A DNA stretch of 64,000 nt. Origin: Mucilaginibacter achroorhodeus. GTDB taxonomy: Bacteria; Bacteroidota; Bacteroidia; Sphingobacteriales; Sphingobacteriaceae. Of the stretch, positions 17,106-26,531 are shown piece after piece; within the stretch, counting starts at the first letter, position 1; each line of letters opens with the position of its first letter. A program made the translations under genes and the position numbers. The notes under the pieces were generated by a model. That model ran no database searches. It was not told the origin of the DNA and saw nothing but the letters and a program-made list of their open reading frames with translations. Where the stretch lies: the NCBI RefSeq assembly GCF_007846095.1, contig NZ_VOEI01000002.1:186001-250000 (forward strand), in the 5' to 3' direction.

Positions 17106-18161
17106 TCATAGGCCGACACCTCCTATCGTAATATTATTCACATTCTGATGATAGTTGATTTCGGTAGTTTCCTTGATCACTTCCAATATTTCTGTGGCTG
17201 AACGGGCATGTTTGAAAGTGCCGGAATATCTGATCTGCTTTAAACGCTCCTTTTCAATAACAATCACGGTCCCAAACCGCCGGTCCAATGTCTTGGCGAT
17301 TTCCTCAAGGGAATTGCCGTCAAATGCAAGAACATCGTTTTTCCATCCGACAAAATTGACTTGCTGTTCGGGCTGTATCTGGACGATCCGGATCTTTTGA
17401 AACCGGCCATCTGGTTGTTCCAATTTGGTATCAGCATTTTTAGATCGATCAGACGAAGCGCTGAGAACCTGATGCGCTTTTAAATAAATGCGATTATATT
17501 CATTGTTTTTTGACAACCCGTTTTCAATTGATATCTCACCCTGGACGACGGAAGCTTCAAAAGTATCGTCTTCAGGATATGCCTTGATATTGAATTGAGT
17601 TCCGATGTCCCTGATCGCGTATTTATTTGTTCTGACCAGAAATGGCAATTTGCTTTTCTTACCCTCGATCTCAAAAAATGCTTCCCCGGACAATGAAACC
17701 GTACGATTCACGGCGTTAAAACCTTTCGCTACGGTCAGAACAGAACCGCCGTTCAACCAGATTTTCGTTCCATCTGATAACTTAAAAACTCTGCTTTTTC
17801 CCTTTGATGCTACTAATTTTACTTCACCCTCTGTCGGGAACTTACGAGCTGAAAATATCCAGATGCCAAATGCCAAAATCAACAAGGCAGCAAATGCAAA
17901 GCCACTGTAAAACAAATTGCTTTTGTTGATGACCGGCTTACTGAGGTGTTGCTTCCGGAACTCTTCATAGGCCTGGTCCGTATTAATTGAGGCATAATCA
18001 GTGACCAAAGCCTGATGCCATAGCTCGTAAAGCTGAGCAAAATGCTGTTCATTTTCGGGATGGGAATTGATCCATTTACTTACATACGCGCTCTCAGCCG
18101 AGGTGGCCTCATTGGTGATGTATCGAATCAGTAACTCATCGATGTTGTCGTCGTGCATCAT
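17106..18161 (-). CDS. FecR-family anti-sigma factor / sigma regulator
   Basis: A 351-residue inner-membrane protein. The cytoplasmic N-terminus (LLIRYITNEATSAESAYVSKWI) binds the ECF sigma factor. A single membrane helix is at about residues 83-103, followed by the periplasmic FecR domain (VFKLSDGTKIWLNGGSVL, LSGEAFFEIEG, VRDIGTQFNIKAY-type motif as IRDIGTQFNIKAY). The C-terminal STN-like DUF4974 domain has VNFVGWKNDVLAFDGNSLEE. It receives the signal from the STN domain of the SusC protein encoded next. Unusually, its sigma factor is encoded divergently, not just upstream in the same operon. Confidence 0.93.
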   Translation of the reverse strand: MMHDDNIDELLIRYITNEATSAESAYVSKWINSHPENEQHFAQLYELWHQALVTDYASINTDQAYEEFRKQHLSKPVINKSNLFYSGFAFAALLILAFGIWIFSARKFPTEGEVKLVASKGKSRVFKLSDGTKIWLNGGSVLTVAKGFNAVNRTVSLSGEAFFEIEGKKSKLPFLVRTNKYAIRDIGTQFNIKAYPEDDTFEASVVQGEISIENGLSKNNEYNRIYLKAHQVLSASSDRSKNADTKLEQPDGRFQKIRIVQIQPEQQVNFVGWKNDVLAFDGNSLEEIAKTLDRRFGTVIVIEKERLKQIRYSGTFKHARSATEILEVIKETTEINYHQNVNNITIGGVGL

Positions 18162-18328
18162 AATCCTAAGACAACTGAACTTTTATATACCCCCAATGTT
18201 ATTTTGATTTTTGTGCATTTGATGGTGATTTATTGCGAAAAATTCAGAATGACCCGATTTTATTATTTATTTTGGTAATAATTACACCGGTATTATTATA
18301 TTGTGCTTGCGAAACTGGCGTGTCCTTC

Positions 18329-18889
18329 ATGCAGAAAGATCAAGATTCCCTATATGACAGATTGCGGTCAGGCGATCATAAAGCTTTTGAATCATTATTC
18401 AAAAGTCACTACCGGTTGATGACGCTTTTTGCAAACAAGATGCTGAACGACATGGAGATCGCTCGGGATATCACGGATGATGCATTTACCACGCTTTGGG
18501 AAAAGAGATCAGAATTAAATGTCACAGGATCATTAATATCTTATATGTATAAGATGATCCAGAATCGCTGCCTGAATCATTTCAAGCATCAGGAAACCAA
18601 AAACCTTTTTTTAGACTATCTTCAACGTCATAATTTACTGAATTTGCAAGCCGAAAATTTTGAGCGCGCTTATCATGACAAAGAAATTGGTGAAAGAATC
18701 AGATCGGCGGTAAATGAATTGCCGACCCAATGTAAAATGGTTTTTTGCATGAGCCGTTATGAGCATTTTAAATATAGAGAGATTGCCGAACAGCTCAATA
18801 TCTCCGAGAAAACCGTAGAACGGCATATGACGCTTGCATTTGCCAAGCTACGTCAGGCTTTAAAGAACGATTATTCAGTTTGGTTATAA
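18329..18889 (+). CDS. FecI-like ECF RNA polymerase sigma factor
   Basis: A 186-residue ECF sigma factor: region 2 (AFESLFKSHYRLMTLFANKM, ARDITDDAFTTLWEKR) and region 4 (NELPTQCKMVFCMSRYEHF, then YREIAEQLNISEKTVERHM). The frame opens at a TTG at 18233, but that would add a hydrophobic stretch not found in sigma factors; the ATG at 18329 gives the family start. It should direct RNA polymerase to the SusC/SusD promoter when released by FecR. The 167-bp divergent region toward fecR is AT-rich and may contain both promoters. Confidence 0.92.
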   Translation: MQKDQDSLYDRLRSGDHKAFESLFKSHYRLMTLFANKMLNDMEIARDITDDAFTTLWEKRSELNVTGSLISYMYKMIQNRCLNHFKHQETKNLFLDYLQRHNLLNLQAENFERAYHDKEIGERIRSAVNELPTQCKMVFCMSRYEHFKYREIAEQLNISEKTVERHMTLAFAKLRQALKNDYSVWL

Positions 18890-18947
18890 TAAACGTTACG
18901 TGATAAAAACTACACGCGCAAACATGACCGATTCGCGCCTTTAAAAT

Positions 18948-19199
18948 TCAAAATCGGATGTCATGGCTGCTGCCCTGGTCATTCCCTAGAATCAAGGCGC
19001 CGTGTTTTGTCTTAGGATCATTGGTCAGCTTTTTCATTAACAGAGATCGGCTGACCCAGTTTTGCCCCCGCTTTAATTATCTTGATCGAATACGGTGGAA
19101 GAAGCTTCGCACCCAAAATTCAACCAGATACTGATTGAATGACATCAAACATGCGCTGCCAACTACCGCTAAAATTTCATAATTCAGCATAGTAATCAT
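18948..19199 (-). other. Two collinear short open stretches separated by one stop, unassigned
   Basis: In the 375-bp gap between the sigma factor and the TetR gene, one minus-strand frame runs from an ATG at 19199 through 40 codons with a hydrophobic start (YEILAVVGSACLMSF) to a TAA at 19077. It then stays open for 42 more codons (SLLMKKLTNDPKTKHGALI) to a TGA at 18948. I cannot name either part. It may be a decayed gene of about 84 codons or chance. Nothing else is visible in the gap. Confidence 0.2.
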
Positions 19200-19264
19200 T
19201 AAATTCCTGATTTAACTTGTCTACATTACAAAGTGCGTCTTGAGCAGATTAATAAAGTAATTAG

Positions 19265-19906
19265 CTATCTCATATCCGCATAAATAAGATCGATAACATC
19301 TATGATTGTTTTTTTTATGACCTCCTGCCCTGACCTTTTTTGAATATCTATCCCGCAGAAAGTGTTCTCAAGCATCTTTGCGTGGAGCGTAAGGTAATAT
19401 ACCCCTCCCATTAATAAAGCGTATAAGGCTCTGAAGTTCACAGGACCATCTTTGAACCTATCATCTATTACAGCGGCAAGAATCTCATTACCAACGGTTT
19501 CTCTCTTCAGATCCAATTCTTTTAGATGAGAAGATCTTTGACTTAGTCCCCAGGTAATGATCTGGCGCATCTCTTCATTACCTAACAAACTGCTGAGTTG
19601 ATCGACCAGCACCTCAGTAGCAAGGGTTTTACCTGAATCATGCAGGTTTGCCTGGATCACATCACCAATATCTTCCGTTTGGATCTTCCAGTAATCGTGG
19701 CTCTCCAGATATTCCTTAACAAGGCCATCAAGATTTCCAAAATAATTGTAGATAAGCTTTCGGTCTGTTTTGGCCTCATCCGCGATCCTGGCAACATTAA
19801 GTTTTGAAAAGCCATCCTCTTTGAGGATCTTGCCCGTTGCCTTCAAAATATTGGCCTTGGTGCGTGCTTTATTTCTTTGAGGCCCATCAATAGCTTTTCT
19901 TTCCAT
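19265..19906 (-). CDS. TetR/AcrR-family transcriptional regulator
   Basis: From the ATG at 19906 the protein has 213 residues. It has an N-terminal TetR HTH (RTKANILKATGKILKEDGFSKLNVARIADEAKTDRKLIYNYFGN) covering about residues 12-55, and an all-helical ligand/dimer domain. The open frame has 24 extra N-terminal residues with a hydrophobic run; these look like untranslated leader. It is followed at 200 bp by the end of the outer-membrane barrel gene on the same strand. Its target and ligand are unknown; autoregulation is usual in the family. Confidence 0.87.
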   Translation of the reverse strand: MERKAIDGPQRNKARTKANILKATGKILKEDGFSKLNVARIADEAKTDRKLIYNYFGNLDGLVKEYLESHDYWKIQTEDIGDVIQANLHDSGKTLATEVLVDQLSSLLGNEEMRQIITWGLSQRSSHLKELDLKRETVGNEILAAVIDDRFKDGPVNFRALYALLMGGVYYLTLHAKMLENTFCGIDIQKRSGQEVIKKTIIDVIDLIYADMR

Positions 19907-20107
19907 CTCTATATACCATTTTTGCGATCGGATAAATGTAACGAAAGACGCTGATAGAATGAAAATGATGGGATACATCGTTTGCGACCTGACCTTTACG
20001 ATAGGTATGCATCGGTGAAGTATTTTAGTATTGCATAGGAAAAATATCCCTTTTACGCTTATGCCATTGGGAGGGGGAAAGCTTTACCAAATTTAAGGCT
20101 GAACTTT

Positions 20108-22783
20108 TCAAAACGAAAAGAAGTATTTGATCATGAGTGTCCTTGGCCTTAACGGCATTTCAAAAACAGAAAGTTGATTAGTTGTGCTAATGATCTGTTG
20201 ATATGTTCTTTCATTAAGCAAATTAAGACCCTGCAGTTCAAAATAACCACGCCATTTGTTTGGCAAGAATCTCAAACCGATCTCTAAAAAATCGTTCTTG
20301 ATGACAGCCCTCTGCGATTGCCTATATGCCATGTGGTGGTAGGATATCGTATAAGACAAATTTGCTGTGAGTTGATGGCTATATGCCGCTTTGAATTTCT
20401 GACGAGAGTTTGAATTGCGAATTACCGTGTCGCTAAACGTTCGCTGGAGGTTGGTCCCTGTACCAAATTCTCCACTTAACCGCAGGGTCATCTTTTTAGA
20501 TAACTTTTTTTGAGCGCTAAGGGCTGCATTAAATCGGTAATTCTTATACGGGGTGATCTGATCGTTATAGAAAGCATTACCTTTTTGTAAACTTAAGCTG
20601 GTTTGAGCCGATAGCTGTGAACCTATAAAGAACAAGTACTTTGAAAAACCAGTGTTTAGCGTATAGTTATCGGTTTTATTATCAAAAGGGATAGCTGTGG
20701 ACCTGGTGAGTCCGTTGGTAATGACATAAGAACTGATAAAGTTCTGAGCGGTACGATCATAACCGAAATAGATATTGTAAAACAATATATGCAGCGGGTT
20801 TCTGTAGCTATATCTCGCACTATATGAGCTCATTCCTTTCTGAGGAAGCGGAGCTGCATTGTAATTTAATTGCCTGTAGTTAACGAGGATAGTACCTGTG
20901 TAGATATCATTGATCTGACCAAATACGGTCTCATGTTTATACCTCAATTCCAGCTCGCTATAATTATTTAAATGCTGACGGAATTCAATAAGCGGATTGA
21001 ACAGAAAGTAGCTGCTCTTAGCATTTAATGCGTTCGCATCATTGTACTTGATGACCGTATATGCCGGACGGGCTTCTACTAAAATAGAATTTTTATCGGT
21101 AAGATAAGTGGCCGACGGCTTTGCATAAAACACCAGCTGATCAAAATTAAGATCATTCGCAAAGCGATATCCAACTGGCTTAAAGATGCGTGTACTGTCC
21201 ATTTTAAGCAGAGCGCTGGAAAGCCGGTCATGATCAACGGATGCTCCCGAAGAAACAGACCCGACCCATCGACCAACCTTGATCTTGTAGCTAGCATGTT
21301 GATCGATAAAGATATTCGTAGACCGAACTCCTTGTTGGGCTAATAGATAAGGGATACTGTCGTTAAGAAAGTTTTGCTGAACGCCAGGCGAGATCGAAAG
21401 TTGCTCGCTGTTTTTGTAGTATTGAACGATACTGTTGTATTGCAGTACCTGATCTTTGGCCACGGCTTTTACCAAGGCTGTCTCATTACCTAAAGATAGA
21501 TAATTGTTCGGTTGTTGCTGATCGAACGACACCGCATTCTGTGCAGTTCTGCCTATTCTGCTCCACTTGGGCAGATCTAATTTGGTCACGGACCTTAAAT
21601 ACACAGAGGAAGTGTTCTTTTCAGCCTGAAGTTGCACTTTCCAATGATCGAGTTTTTCAGTTTGATCCTGTAACTCTTCGTAACGTATCGTATCGGAATT
21701 AGCCAGGAAGTAATTGACGGAATTACGATAATTGAAATTTCTTTTGAGCTGAATGGAAGCTGCATTTATCCGCCAGGACCAGTCACGGCCGGTCTTCAAT
21801 AAAGCGTTGACGTTTCCTGAAAGGTCATGATTCATGAGATAATATCGCTCATCCACCGTGGGCAAAACTTCGGTAGCCATGGAAAGATAAGGCAGTGCGC
21901 TTTTAAGCGACACTTCATTACTATTGAAAGACGACTGGAAATTTTCATTATCATCCTGCAGGTTCTCCCCGTTATTGTTACCTTTTAGGCTATTGATGGT
22001 TTTGATCTTTTTCTGAAAGATCAGGTTAGTCAATTCTCCGGTGTACACCTTATTGCCGATACCTGCAGATCCATTATTAATGGTAGTGATACGCGCACTA
22101 TCTGTCAATTTAAGATTGAGTGATACGTCGTCTGCTGTTATATAACCACTAAGGGCCTTGATCGGCTGATCGTGTTCGATGACCTGCACTTGTTCAACTG
22201 AATTCACTGGGACTTTACCGGTCGCAAGCCGGTAGTTACCATCCAACAGATTATCGCCATCAATGTACACATTCGAAATGCGCTTGCCATTATAGCTGAT
22301 GCCACCTTTTTCGTCGACCTGCAGGCCGGGAAGTCTAGCGATCAGATCGGCAATTACCCTGTCATTTTGATCTTTGAAAGCTTTAACGTTATATTTCAGC
22401 GTATCTTTCGAAACCGTGATCTTATTGTTAGATCTGACCACGACCTCCTGTAACGCCGTCGCTGATCGCCGGAGCGTGATGGTCAGTGCTGCCGCGGCCT
22501 CAGGGATCGGTAGCGTTTGCGGTTTGTACCCTAACGCATTAAATTTAATGAACAGCTTTCGATCACCGTCGTTTTCGTAAGTAATATCAAAACCGCCTTT
22601 TTCGTTCGTTCTCGCAAAACCTATCCCGATGCCAGAAAAGGTTGAAATGGAAATCGATACTCCTTCAACAGGAGATCCTATACTATCTTTAACCACCCCA
22701 TTTATATACGCCTTCTGTTGGGCTGATAGCGCAAGGGTGGAAAAAAGCAGCACGATCAATGACAGGATTCGTCCAAGGATCAA
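20108..22783 (-). CDS. Outer-membrane beta-barrel protein with carboxypeptidase-like regulatory domain (TonB-receptor-like)
   Basis: An 891-residue protein with a signal peptide (LSLIVLLFSTLALSAQQ). A CarboxypepD_reg-like beta sandwich follows (INGVVKDSIGSPVEGVSIS), then a plug-like segment (DLIARLPGLQVDEKGGISYN, ISNVYIDGDNLLDGNYRLA) and a ~600-residue barrel ending in an aromatic residue (MIKYFFSF). It belongs with Bacteroidota outer_membrane_beta-barrel proteins that have a TonB-receptor-like plug but no SusD partner. The start is a TTG at 22783; there is no ATG between the preceding stop and the signal peptide. It lies 8 bp after the GLPGLI gene, so they form an operon; this pairing is common in the phylum. 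The cargo is unknown. Confidence 0.85.
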   Translation of the reverse strand: MILGRILSLIVLLFSTLALSAQQKAYINGVVKDSIGSPVEGVSISISTFSGIGIGFARTNEKGGFDITYENDGDRKLFIKFNALGYKPQTLPIPEAAAALTITLRRSATALQEVVVRSNNKITVSKDTLKYNVKAFKDQNDRVIADLIARLPGLQVDEKGGISYNGKRISNVYIDGDNLLDGNYRLATGKVPVNSVEQVQVIEHDQPIKALSGYITADDVSLNLKLTDSARITTINNGSAGIGNKVYTGELTNLIFQKKIKTINSLKGNNNGENLQDDNENFQSSFNSNEVSLKSALPYLSMATEVLPTVDERYYLMNHDLSGNVNALLKTGRDWSWRINAASIQLKRNFNYRNSVNYFLANSDTIRYEELQDQTEKLDHWKVQLQAEKNTSSVYLRSVTKLDLPKWSRIGRTAQNAVSFDQQQPNNYLSLGNETALVKAVAKDQVLQYNSIVQYYKNSEQLSISPGVQQNFLNDSIPYLLAQQGVRSTNIFIDQHASYKIKVGRWVGSVSSGASVDHDRLSSALLKMDSTRIFKPVGYRFANDLNFDQLVFYAKPSATYLTDKNSILVEARPAYTVIKYNDANALNAKSSYFLFNPLIEFRQHLNNYSELELRYKHETVFGQINDIYTGTILVNYRQLNYNAAPLPQKGMSSYSARYSYRNPLHILFYNIYFGYDRTAQNFISSYVITNGLTRSTAIPFDNKTDNYTLNTGFSKYLFFIGSQLSAQTSLSLQKGNAFYNDQITPYKNYRFNAALSAQKKLSKKMTLRLSGEFGTGTNLQRTFSDTVIRNSNSRQKFKAAYSHQLTANLSYTISYHHMAYRQSQRAVIKNDFLEIGLRFLPNKWRGYFELQGLNLLNERTYQQIISTTNQLSVFEMPLRPRTLMIKYFFSF

Positions 22784-22791
22784 AGCACAGC

Positions 22792-23637
22792 CTATTTATC
22801 CAATTCTAATGGATAGTTAACAACATCTTTTTTGCGTGCGGGATTCACGGTGGCACCATTTAAGGTCGTTTTATCTATCTGAACATCTTCTGTCAGATTA
22901 CCTCCCATATCTAAACCCTCTTGCGAAGCTTTTTCCATTCGTTTATAATCCGCGGCATTAGCGGTGATGGCAGATTCAGGAAGTTTCAAGGATACACCCT
23001 TAGGTAAAGCATTTGCTAAACTTAGCTTGGTACAGTTGAACCTGATACGTTCTTTAGCGTCGTAGGCCTCAAGGATCAAGCCCGGTAACCCCCTTAATTT
23101 CCAAGGCCCTGCATTAACAGGAACATCTGTAGTGAACCACGCGGTATAAAGCCGTCCCTTACAAACTCCTGTAGCTTTCTGGCAATTATAGCCTAGAATA
23201 TTTTTAGTCTGTCTTTCGATCTTCCAGTTGACCGTTGGAAACGGCTCTTTGATGAGATATTTATTACGTCCGAACCTTTTTTCTGTGTATAGTTCCTTTT
23301 CTTCATCATGACCATAGATCTTTTCCGATGTGGTAAGCTTCATGACGCCCATGTCTATGTAACCAGCATCCGAACTCATCGCTTGCTGAATATTGGCAGC
23401 CTGCGCAGTACGCTGATCGATGCGCGTCTGGCTTGTGTACAAGCTTTGCTGCTGGTCAAATACCAACAGAAAATCTTCCTGAATAAAAATGGATGATTCA
23501 GTAGTATCACGCATATGGGATAAATGATACCGGGCTAGTCCTGTGTTACCTTCTTGCGCCTTGGCATTTTCACGATCAAGGGCGCAGATCAGGAGATAGA
23601 AAATAGCAGCGACTAAAAAATTAAAACGAGTATACAT
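22792..23637 (-). CDS. GLPGLI-family protein
   Basis: A 281-residue secreted protein with an N-terminal signal (FNFLVAAIFYLLICALDREN) and the name-giving motif WKLRGLPGLILEAYDAKE about two-thirds along. Upstream of it are the typical IERQTKNILGYNCQKATG and YTAWFTTDVPVNAGPW segments. The family function is not established; members are usually encoded just before a TonB-receptor-like barrel, as here. The ATG at 23637 is preferred to an upstream in-frame ATG because it begins the signal peptide. Confidence 0.85.
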   Translation of the reverse strand: MYTRFNFLVAAIFYLLICALDRENAKAQEGNTGLARYHLSHMRDTTESSIFIQEDFLLVFDQQQSLYTSQTRIDQRTAQAANIQQAMSSDAGYIDMGVMKLTTSEKIYGHDEEKELYTEKRFGRNKYLIKEPFPTVNWKIERQTKNILGYNCQKATGVCKGRLYTAWFTTDVPVNAGPWKLRGLPGLILEAYDAKERIRFNCTKLSLANALPKGVSLKLPESAITANAADYKRMEKASQEGLDMGGNLTEDVQIDKTTLNGATVNPARKKDVVNYPLELDK

Positions 23638-23750
23638 AGATCTTAAATCGATATAAGTTAGCAATTGATCGCCTGATCATTGGACTCCTGATGGAACATG
23701 GGTTTTGCCATCCGGCAGCTCATGCCGAAAAATGGATCAGGGCAACACTT

Positions 23751-23785
23751 AAATTGCCGCCCGGCTAACAGCCAGGCGGCAATTT
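23751..23785. terminator. Strong 16-bp hairpin terminator
   Basis: The arms 23751-23766 and 23770-23785 pair over 16 bp with one mismatch and a 3-base loop. The stem has a G/C-rich core and an AAATT/AATTT base, so each strand has a short T-stretch at the 3' end. It would end transcription from the small secreted-protein gene at 23810-24133 before the GLPGLI gene, and could work in both directions. Confidence 0.75.
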
Positions 23786-23809
23786 GTCGTAAATGGAGTT
23801 TAGATCGTT

Positions 23810-24133
23810 TTATATAAAACAACCAGTAACCATATTCATTTGCGACTCCGCGTAATCCGCTGCCGCATTCCATAGCGTAACATCTGATAAGCTATTTCCT
23901 CCAGAAACGTAAACGATCATAACTTTTCCACAGCTATCACGAAATCCAAAGGCCATTTGCCTGCGGAACATGTCGTTGGCTTGTCTTTCGGTGGAAACTT
24001 GGACATCATTCACATTAGCGCTTGATTTTGCCACAACAGCTGGCGCAGCCGGTTTAACATTGATCTTCAGGTCCTTAGCAAATGCACTGATCCCGATCGC
24101 TGAGCACAATAAGCTCAAAAAAAGTTTTTTCAT
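23810..24133 (-). CDS. Small secreted protein of unknown function
   Basis: A 107-residue protein with a clear signal peptide (LFLSLLCSAIGISAFAKD). The mature part holds two cysteines (one in FRDSCGKVMIVYVSGG, one at the C-terminus in TGCFI) and ends in an aromatic/hydrophobic tail. I do not recognise the family. It stands alone with its own terminator (23751-23785) and a likely promoter in the AT-rich 24134-24316 gap. The two cysteines could form a disulfide in the periplasm. No relation to the flanking genes is evident. Confidence 0.65.
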   Translation of the reverse strand: MKKLFLSLLCSAIGISAFAKDLKINVKPAAPAVVAKSSANVNDVQVSTERQANDMFRRQMAFGFRDSCGKVMIVYVSGGNSLSDVTLWNAAADYAESQMNMVTGCFI

Positions 24134-24316
24134 AATGTTTTGTTTGATTATTTAACCTCGATCTGGATGGATGACCAAATCCATCACTTCACAAATATAA
24201 GTCACATATGTGTGATATTGTTTAATTTTTTTTCCCTTTTTGGAAATTGGTCCATTTGTGTCTGATCTTGACGGTGGATCACTCGGATTTGCCAGCTATA
24301 GATATGACCCTTATAG

Positions 24317-25187
24317 CTACTTTTTACTAGCTACTTTTTTTCGGTATTCAATATCCAGCTCTTTGAGCTGCTGATCGTAATTCTTTTTATCCATAAATAC
24401 TGATGGCCGATAGCTTTGTGCAGTATTATACTTTCGAAAAAGGTCGAATTGTGAGCCATGAGCAGCCAGCCAGATGTCAAATTTTAGCTTTCTCATAGCA
24501 GATAAAGTATAAGCATAGTCCTTAGCGATCTGCGGATAAGCTGGTATGGCATTAAAATCTTTTTCGGTGACTATCGTTGGCAGATTGGCTATTAACACTC
24601 GGTAAATACGGCTCTCGTCCTTCACATCGAATAGGTAGCTGCATGAGCCTTTAGTATGTCCCGGGTGATGCAGCATGGTCAAATTCATTTCGCCTAACAC
24701 GATGTGATCAGCATTATGAAGGGTACGGTCTACATTAACAGGTTTGAAGGTTCGATATTTACCGTCGAGGCCATAATCAGACAACCCTCCAATCGGTAAT
24801 AATTGGTGCATCAGCATAATCAGCAAACATTTTTGCACCGGTTACTTTTTTTATTGCCGCCATAGCGCCCAAGTGGTCAAAGTGGGCCTGCGTGGTCAAT
24901 AATATTTTCACATCGCTTATTTTAAAACCTAGTTTTTTGAAGTTATTTAATATGTTTACCACTGAAGATGCCAGGCCTGTATTAATTAAGATATGGCCGG
25001 CTTTTGTGGTGATCAAATAACATGCAAGGTCGGCGGTGCTCACGTAATAAAGGTTTCCGACTATTCTAAACGGTTCGATAGGTCTTGTCCATTCCGGATA
25101 TTTTGTTGCGTTAGGCTCTCGCACCACTTGCGCGTAACTGGCTACTACAACTGTTAGCAACACAAAAATGAACAAGACCTTCCTCAT
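24317..25187 (-). pseudogene. Subclass B3 metallo-beta-lactamase (GOB-like), disrupted by a 1-base insertion
   Basis: Two frames together encode a complete B3 enzyme. The first (from the ATG at 25187) has a signal peptide and the zinc motif TTQAHFDHLGAM, with Gln where most B3 enzymes have the first His, as in GOB enzymes. It then runs off frame after APIITD. The second frame resumes with GGLSDYG and has the remaining ligands, HHPGHTKGSC and LAAHGSQFD, and a normal C-terminus. Removing one A of the AA at 24791-24792 restores an uninterrupted protein of about 290 residues with D-G-G-L-S-D-Y, as expected. All zinc ligands are intact, so the break is recent or a sequencing error. The intact enzyme would hydrolyse beta-lactams, including carbapenems. 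Confidence 0.8.
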
Positions 25188-25230
25188 AATTGTTGATTTG
25201 CTTTTCGTAAATATACCTTCCCCGGGCGTT

Positions 25231-25884
25231 TTACAACGTAGTTTTAATATTGCTGATGAACAGTTTACTACCGTTATCATATTGCCACGGGCCACTAAAA
25301 TAAAAGTATTTGGCGGCTTTTGGAGCGAATAGCTCAGTTTCCGCAAGTTTGGTGTCATCAAGATAAACGGCCATTTGTGTTCCGTCAACATCCAGTTTTA
25401 CGTGCAATGGTCTGTTTGTAGTAGATGCCAGGTCAAACGTGGTACCAGTTTCTTTCTTGAGTTCATAATTCCCAATATTCACAGCGTCAGCATCCCTATA
25501 ATGCAGCTGTATAAAGGCTCCCGCATTACTCAGATGTTCCCTCGCAGCATTGTCTTTAACAAAGCCAAAACAAACCGGTGCAATATCTTTTATACTTTCA
25601 GCCATGGCCAGCACATCAAATTCAAGAATGAAACGTGCCGGAAACGCTGTTAACCGATTAAGCTTGTAGGTAGCCTGATCTTTTACTAAAAGCCATTTGC
25701 CATCTTGTCCTTGCGGGTGCATAATAATGGCTACGCCATTGGTTTTAATGCTGCGAGGCGACGCACCAATTTCATACGAGGAGAAATCTTCATTAAAAGG
25801 TTTATCCTGGGCTTGGGTTATGCTGCTAAAAAGTATGATACCAAAAAAAGTAAGTGCAGTTATGATTTTAATGTATCGTTTCAT
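25231..25884 (-). CDS. Secreted protein with a concanavalin/laminin-G-like beta-sandwich
   Basis: A 217-residue protein with a signal peptide (ALTFFGIILFSSITQAQ) and a single beta-rich domain. Features such as NEDFSSYEIGASP at the start, DGKWLLVKDQATYKL, and RPLHVKLDVDGTQMAVYLDDTKL match the LamG-like domains found in 3-keto-disaccharide hydrolase (DUF1080)-type and similar Bacteroidota proteins. It may bind a carbohydrate or protein ligand. It lies 44 bp upstream of the broken beta-lactamase gene, and 24 bp downstream of the lipoprotein gene at 25908, all on the minus strand. No catalytic residues are identifiable with confidence. Confidence 0.6.
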   Translation of the reverse strand: MKRYIKIITALTFFGIILFSSITQAQDKPFNEDFSSYEIGASPRSIKTNGVAIIMHPQGQDGKWLLVKDQATYKLNRLTAFPARFILEFDVLAMAESIKDIAPVCFGFVKDNAAREHLSNAGAFIQLHYRDADAVNIGNYELKKETGTTFDLASTTNRPLHVKLDVDGTQMAVYLDDTKLAETELFAPKAAKYFYFSGPWQYDNGSKLFISNIKTTL

Positions 25885-25907
25885 TTTCTTTTTATTGAAA
25901 TGTTAAA

Positions 25908-26450
25908 TCAGTTATATGGTGCCGAAAATTTCCCATCAGTTACCGTCAGGTATTCGTCCCCGGTCAATAATCGTAACTTGCCGGAGAATGTGCCTTTCAC
26001 GCCCCATTTGGTTAAGCTGGTGATAGTCATGGTGAAATTGCTGCCGTCAACGTCGCCACCATTATATATGGTTGTACCCAGAATTTTTCCGTCTTTCATT
26101 TGCTGGATGTAATATTTGCCCGATAGCAGTAATCTTGCTGCGCTGTTAGAAACATACGATCCCTCTTTAGCGCCCTTGTCTATCTGCATATCGATACCAA
26201 AGCCGGTAACCATATCCGGTTTTTCCCAACCGCCAATTACAACAAAGTGTACCGTATCGGTAGCAGGTTTATCGTTGGCGTTAACGTGGTAATTAAACTC
26301 GTGGAGGGTTCCGTTGATTTTGCAGGACATGTATATTTCCTGCCCTCCGTTGGCATCGCCGCTGCTTTTTTTACAGGAAATAAAACTGCAAAATGCGATG
26401 GCGAGTAGCGCAATGAAGGCAAAACGTTTTCGTGATAGCTTGTTTTTCAT
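25908..26450 (-). CDS. Lipoprotein of unknown function, DUF6252-like
   Basis: A 180-residue protein with a lipoprotein signal ending in CSFISCKKSSG (cysteine acylated) and a Gly/Asp linker. The compact beta domain begins MSCKINGTLHEFNYHVNAND, typical of Bacteroidota calycin-like DUF6252 lipoproteins in which Cys-K-I-N-G-x opens the domain. The C-terminus has WGVKGTFSGKLRL, the last strands. It should sit on the outer membrane. It heads, or lies within, a series of secreted-protein genes on the minus strand with short gaps. No function is known. Confidence 0.6.
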   Translation of the reverse strand: MKNKLSRKRFAFIALLAIAFCSFISCKKSSGDANGGQEIYMSCKINGTLHEFNYHVNANDKPATDTVHFVVIGGWEKPDMVTGFGIDMQIDKGAKEGSYVSNSAARLLLSGKYYIQQMKDGKILGTTIYNGGDVDGSNFTMTITSLTKWGVKGTFSGKLRLLTGDEYLTVTDGKFSAPYN

Positions 26451-26531
26451 AAATGGTGATGTGATAATACCCGTGCGGGTAAACGAAATTTACCCGTACA
26501 GGCATTAATAGCAATAAATAAGGGTTAGACT

